From CAWBRT01 sp963832365 (GTDB lineage Bacteria > Acidobacteriota > Terriglobia > Terriglobales > Acidobacteriaceae): a stretch of DNA of 64,000 nt. The notes below the pieces were generated by a model. That model was not told the DNA's origin. It did not search any database and saw only the letters and a list, made by a program, of their open reading frames with translations. Shown piece by piece: positions 62,757-64,000 of this stretch. The position numbers and the translations under genes were made by a program. Each line of letters starts with the position of its first letter. Position 1 is the first letter of the stretch. Location: contig CAWHUL010000027.1 in the NCBI GenBank assembly GCA_963832365.1, positions 62,001 to 126,000 on the forward strand, given 5' to 3'.

Positions 62757-64000
62757 TTACACCTGCTCCTGTGCCTTGCGAAAGTGTTCGAGGATGGCTT
62801 CGGCCTGACGCCGGCTGACGACCGCGCTAAGCGCCGCGGCATCGGCCTGCTGGATGGCCCGTACCGAGCCGAAGTGTTGCAGCAGGCGGCGGGTGGTCTG
62901 CTCACCGATGCCCTCAATCTCGCGCAACTCCGTTGCGCGGTCGCGTATTTGTCTGCGCTTGCGATGATAGGTAACGGCGAAGCGGTGCGCCTCATCGCGG
63001 ATCTGCTGGATCAGGTGCAGCACCGGTGAATGGCGGTCGAGCACGACGGGCTCGTTTTCCTGTCCGTAAACGTAAATAATTTCCTCGCGCTTGGCGATCG
63101 AAGCCAGTGGTTGCGTGATCAGGCCGAGCGCCTCCAGTGCCTCGGACGCCGCGTGCAACTGCCCAATGCCGCCGTCGACGAGAATGAGTGAAGGCAGCGG
63201 CTTCTCTTCCTCGCAAAGCCGTTTATAGCGCCGCGTCACCACCTCGCGCATGGCGGCAAAATCGTCAACTCCATCGACGCTGCGGATGATGAACTTGCGA
63301 TATTCCGAGTTGCGCATTTTGCCGTCTTGCCAGACGACCATCGACGCCACGGTTTCCGCGCCTTGTATATGCGAGATGTCGAAACACTCGATTCGCTCGG
63401 GAAGCTCGGTGAGATTCAACACATCCTGCAAAACACTCTTAAGCACGTCGGTGCGCGGCTTGAGCACGCGGAAGCGCTGGTCGTAGGATTGCCGCGCATT
63501 GTTGCCCACCAAGTCGATCAGGGAACGCTTTTCGCCGCGCTGCGGCACTTCGATGTGGATGCGCGCCTCGCTTTTCGCCGAGAGCAACTCAGCCAATGCT
63601 TCGCGGTCTTCAAAGTCGACGGGAATGTAAATGAAGCGAGGCACGTACGGCTGATCGACGTAGAGCTGCTTAAGAAGCGTGCTGAAAAACTCCCCGGTGT
63701 CGAAGCCGGTTGCCGCTTCCAATTCGCCGAGATCTTCCCAGAAAAACTCGCGCCGGTCGAGCACCTTCCCTCCCCGCATGTGGAAGAGGTTGACGGCCAT
63801 CATGTGATTTTCGAAATGGAAGTTGAGCACGTCGGCGTCGTCGCCCTCGGCGGAGGCCATGCGCTGCTTTTCCTGCAGTTGCTCGACCGTGGTGACGAGG
63901 TCTCGATACTTGGCGGCAAGTTCGAACTGCTCTTGCTCGGCGGCGCCTTGCATGCGCTCGCGCAGCGACCGTGAAAGGTCGAACTGACGGCCTTCCAGAA
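62757..64000 (-). CDS. uvrC: Excinuclease ABC subunit C, C-terminal part (runs off the window)
   Basis: The frame is open to the right edge (LEGRQFDLSRSLRERMQGAA before the first internal Met), so this is about the last 414 residues; the N-terminal GIY-YIG nuclease is outside. Present are the UVR domain (AAEQEQFELAAKYRDLVTTVEQL) that contacts UvrB, the RNase H-like endonuclease domain (IECFDISHIQGAETVASMVVWQDG, LILVDGGIGQLHAASEAL, HSPVLHLIQQIRDEAHRFAVTYHRKRR) with catalytic Asp residues and the essential His, and the tandem HhH tail (LREIEGIGEQTTRRLLQHFGSVRAI). It makes the incisions of nucleotide excision repair. Confidence 0.95.
   Translation of the reverse strand, partial: LEGRQFDLSRSLRERMQGAAEQEQFELAAKYRDLVTTVEQLQEKQRMASAEGDDADVLNFHFENHMMAVNLFHMRGGKVLDRREFFWEDLGELEAATGFDTGEFFSTLLKQLYVDQPYVPRFIYIPVDFEDREALAELLSAKSEARIHIEVPQRGEKRSLIDLVGNNARQSYDQRFRVLKPRTDVLKSVLQDVLNLTELPERIECFDISHIQGAETVASMVVWQDGKMRNSEYRKFIIRSVDGVDDFAAMREVVTRRYKRLCEEEKPLPSLILVDGGIGQLHAASEALEALGLITQPLASIAKREEIIYVYGQENEPVVLDRHSPVLHLIQQIRDEAHRFAVTYHRKRRQIRDRATELREIEGIGEQTTRRLLQHFGSVRAIQQADAAALSAVVSRRQAEAILEHFRKAQEQV

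Overview
The window looks like the chromosome of an Acidobacteriota member (Terriglobia-like). The evidence is the combination of PEP-CTERM-type proteins, very long NHL-repeat plus tandem Ig-like (HYDIN / choice-of-anchor type) secreted proteins, a DUF3300-DUF2950 pair, a DUF4136 lipoprotein-like protein, a FIMAH domain, and ordinary housekeeping genes (thiG, uvrC, thiolase). No rRNA gene or complete tRNA is visible.

Layout. 1-6045 is accessory DNA: a frameshifted serine recombinase running off the left edge with a res-like repeat array upstream, a PEP-CTERM protein behind a sigma-54-type promoter, a GIY-YIG protein, and an NHL / C39-like peptidase / FIMAH protein whose PEP-CTERM tail is cut off by one in-frame stop codon. 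At 6046-6090 lies the 3' half of a tRNA-Asn(GUU), followed by a tyrosine integrase. The last 22 bp of that tRNA piece recur at 38429-38450, followed by a decayed copy of the same integrase. I read 6.07-38.45 kb as one integrated island of about 32.4 kb.

The island's cargo is almost entirely sugar or sugar-acid uptake and catabolism in two opposed blocks. Rightward (8.1-17.8 kb): GntR/FCD regulator, TIM-barrel isomerase, RpiB-type isomerase, split dihydroxyacetone-type kinase (DhaK and DhaL homologues), TRAP transporter (P, Q, M), second TIM-barrel isomerase, isopropylmalate/tartrate-type dehydrogenase, amidohydrolase. Leftward (37.4-17.9 kb): GpsA-like dehydrogenase, zinc polyol-type dehydrogenase, RbsABC-type transporter no. 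2, cupin, GntR/FCD regulator, UPF0261 (Tm-1-like) protein no. 2; then RbsABC-type transporter no. 1, metallo-beta-lactamase-fold hydrolase, UPF0261 protein no. 1, a RuBisCO-like protein (RLP), a deleted rpiB remnant, a triosephosphate-isomerase-like protein and a class II aldolase. The kinase, Tpi-like and RpiB-like set matches the known logic of tetrulose-phosphate catabolism ending at D-erythrose 4-phosphate. The RLP/UPF0261/aldolase set has no pathway I can name and is the best candidate for something undescribed.

38.7-44.7 kb is a group of envelope and stress-type genes (DUF2950, DUF3300, YflT-like, DUF4136, secreted and membrane proteins). 45.2-50.8 kb is a complete five-gene dipeptide/oligopeptide-type ABC transporter with extreme G/C-ending codon use, unlike its neighbours. 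51.1-56.1 kb is one giant NHL/Ig-repeat protein broken by a frameshift. 56.4-64 kb is ordinary chromosome: VOC-family protein, thiolase, thiazole synthase, acyltransferase 3, a DASS-family anion transporter, and the C-terminal part of UvrC running off the right edge.
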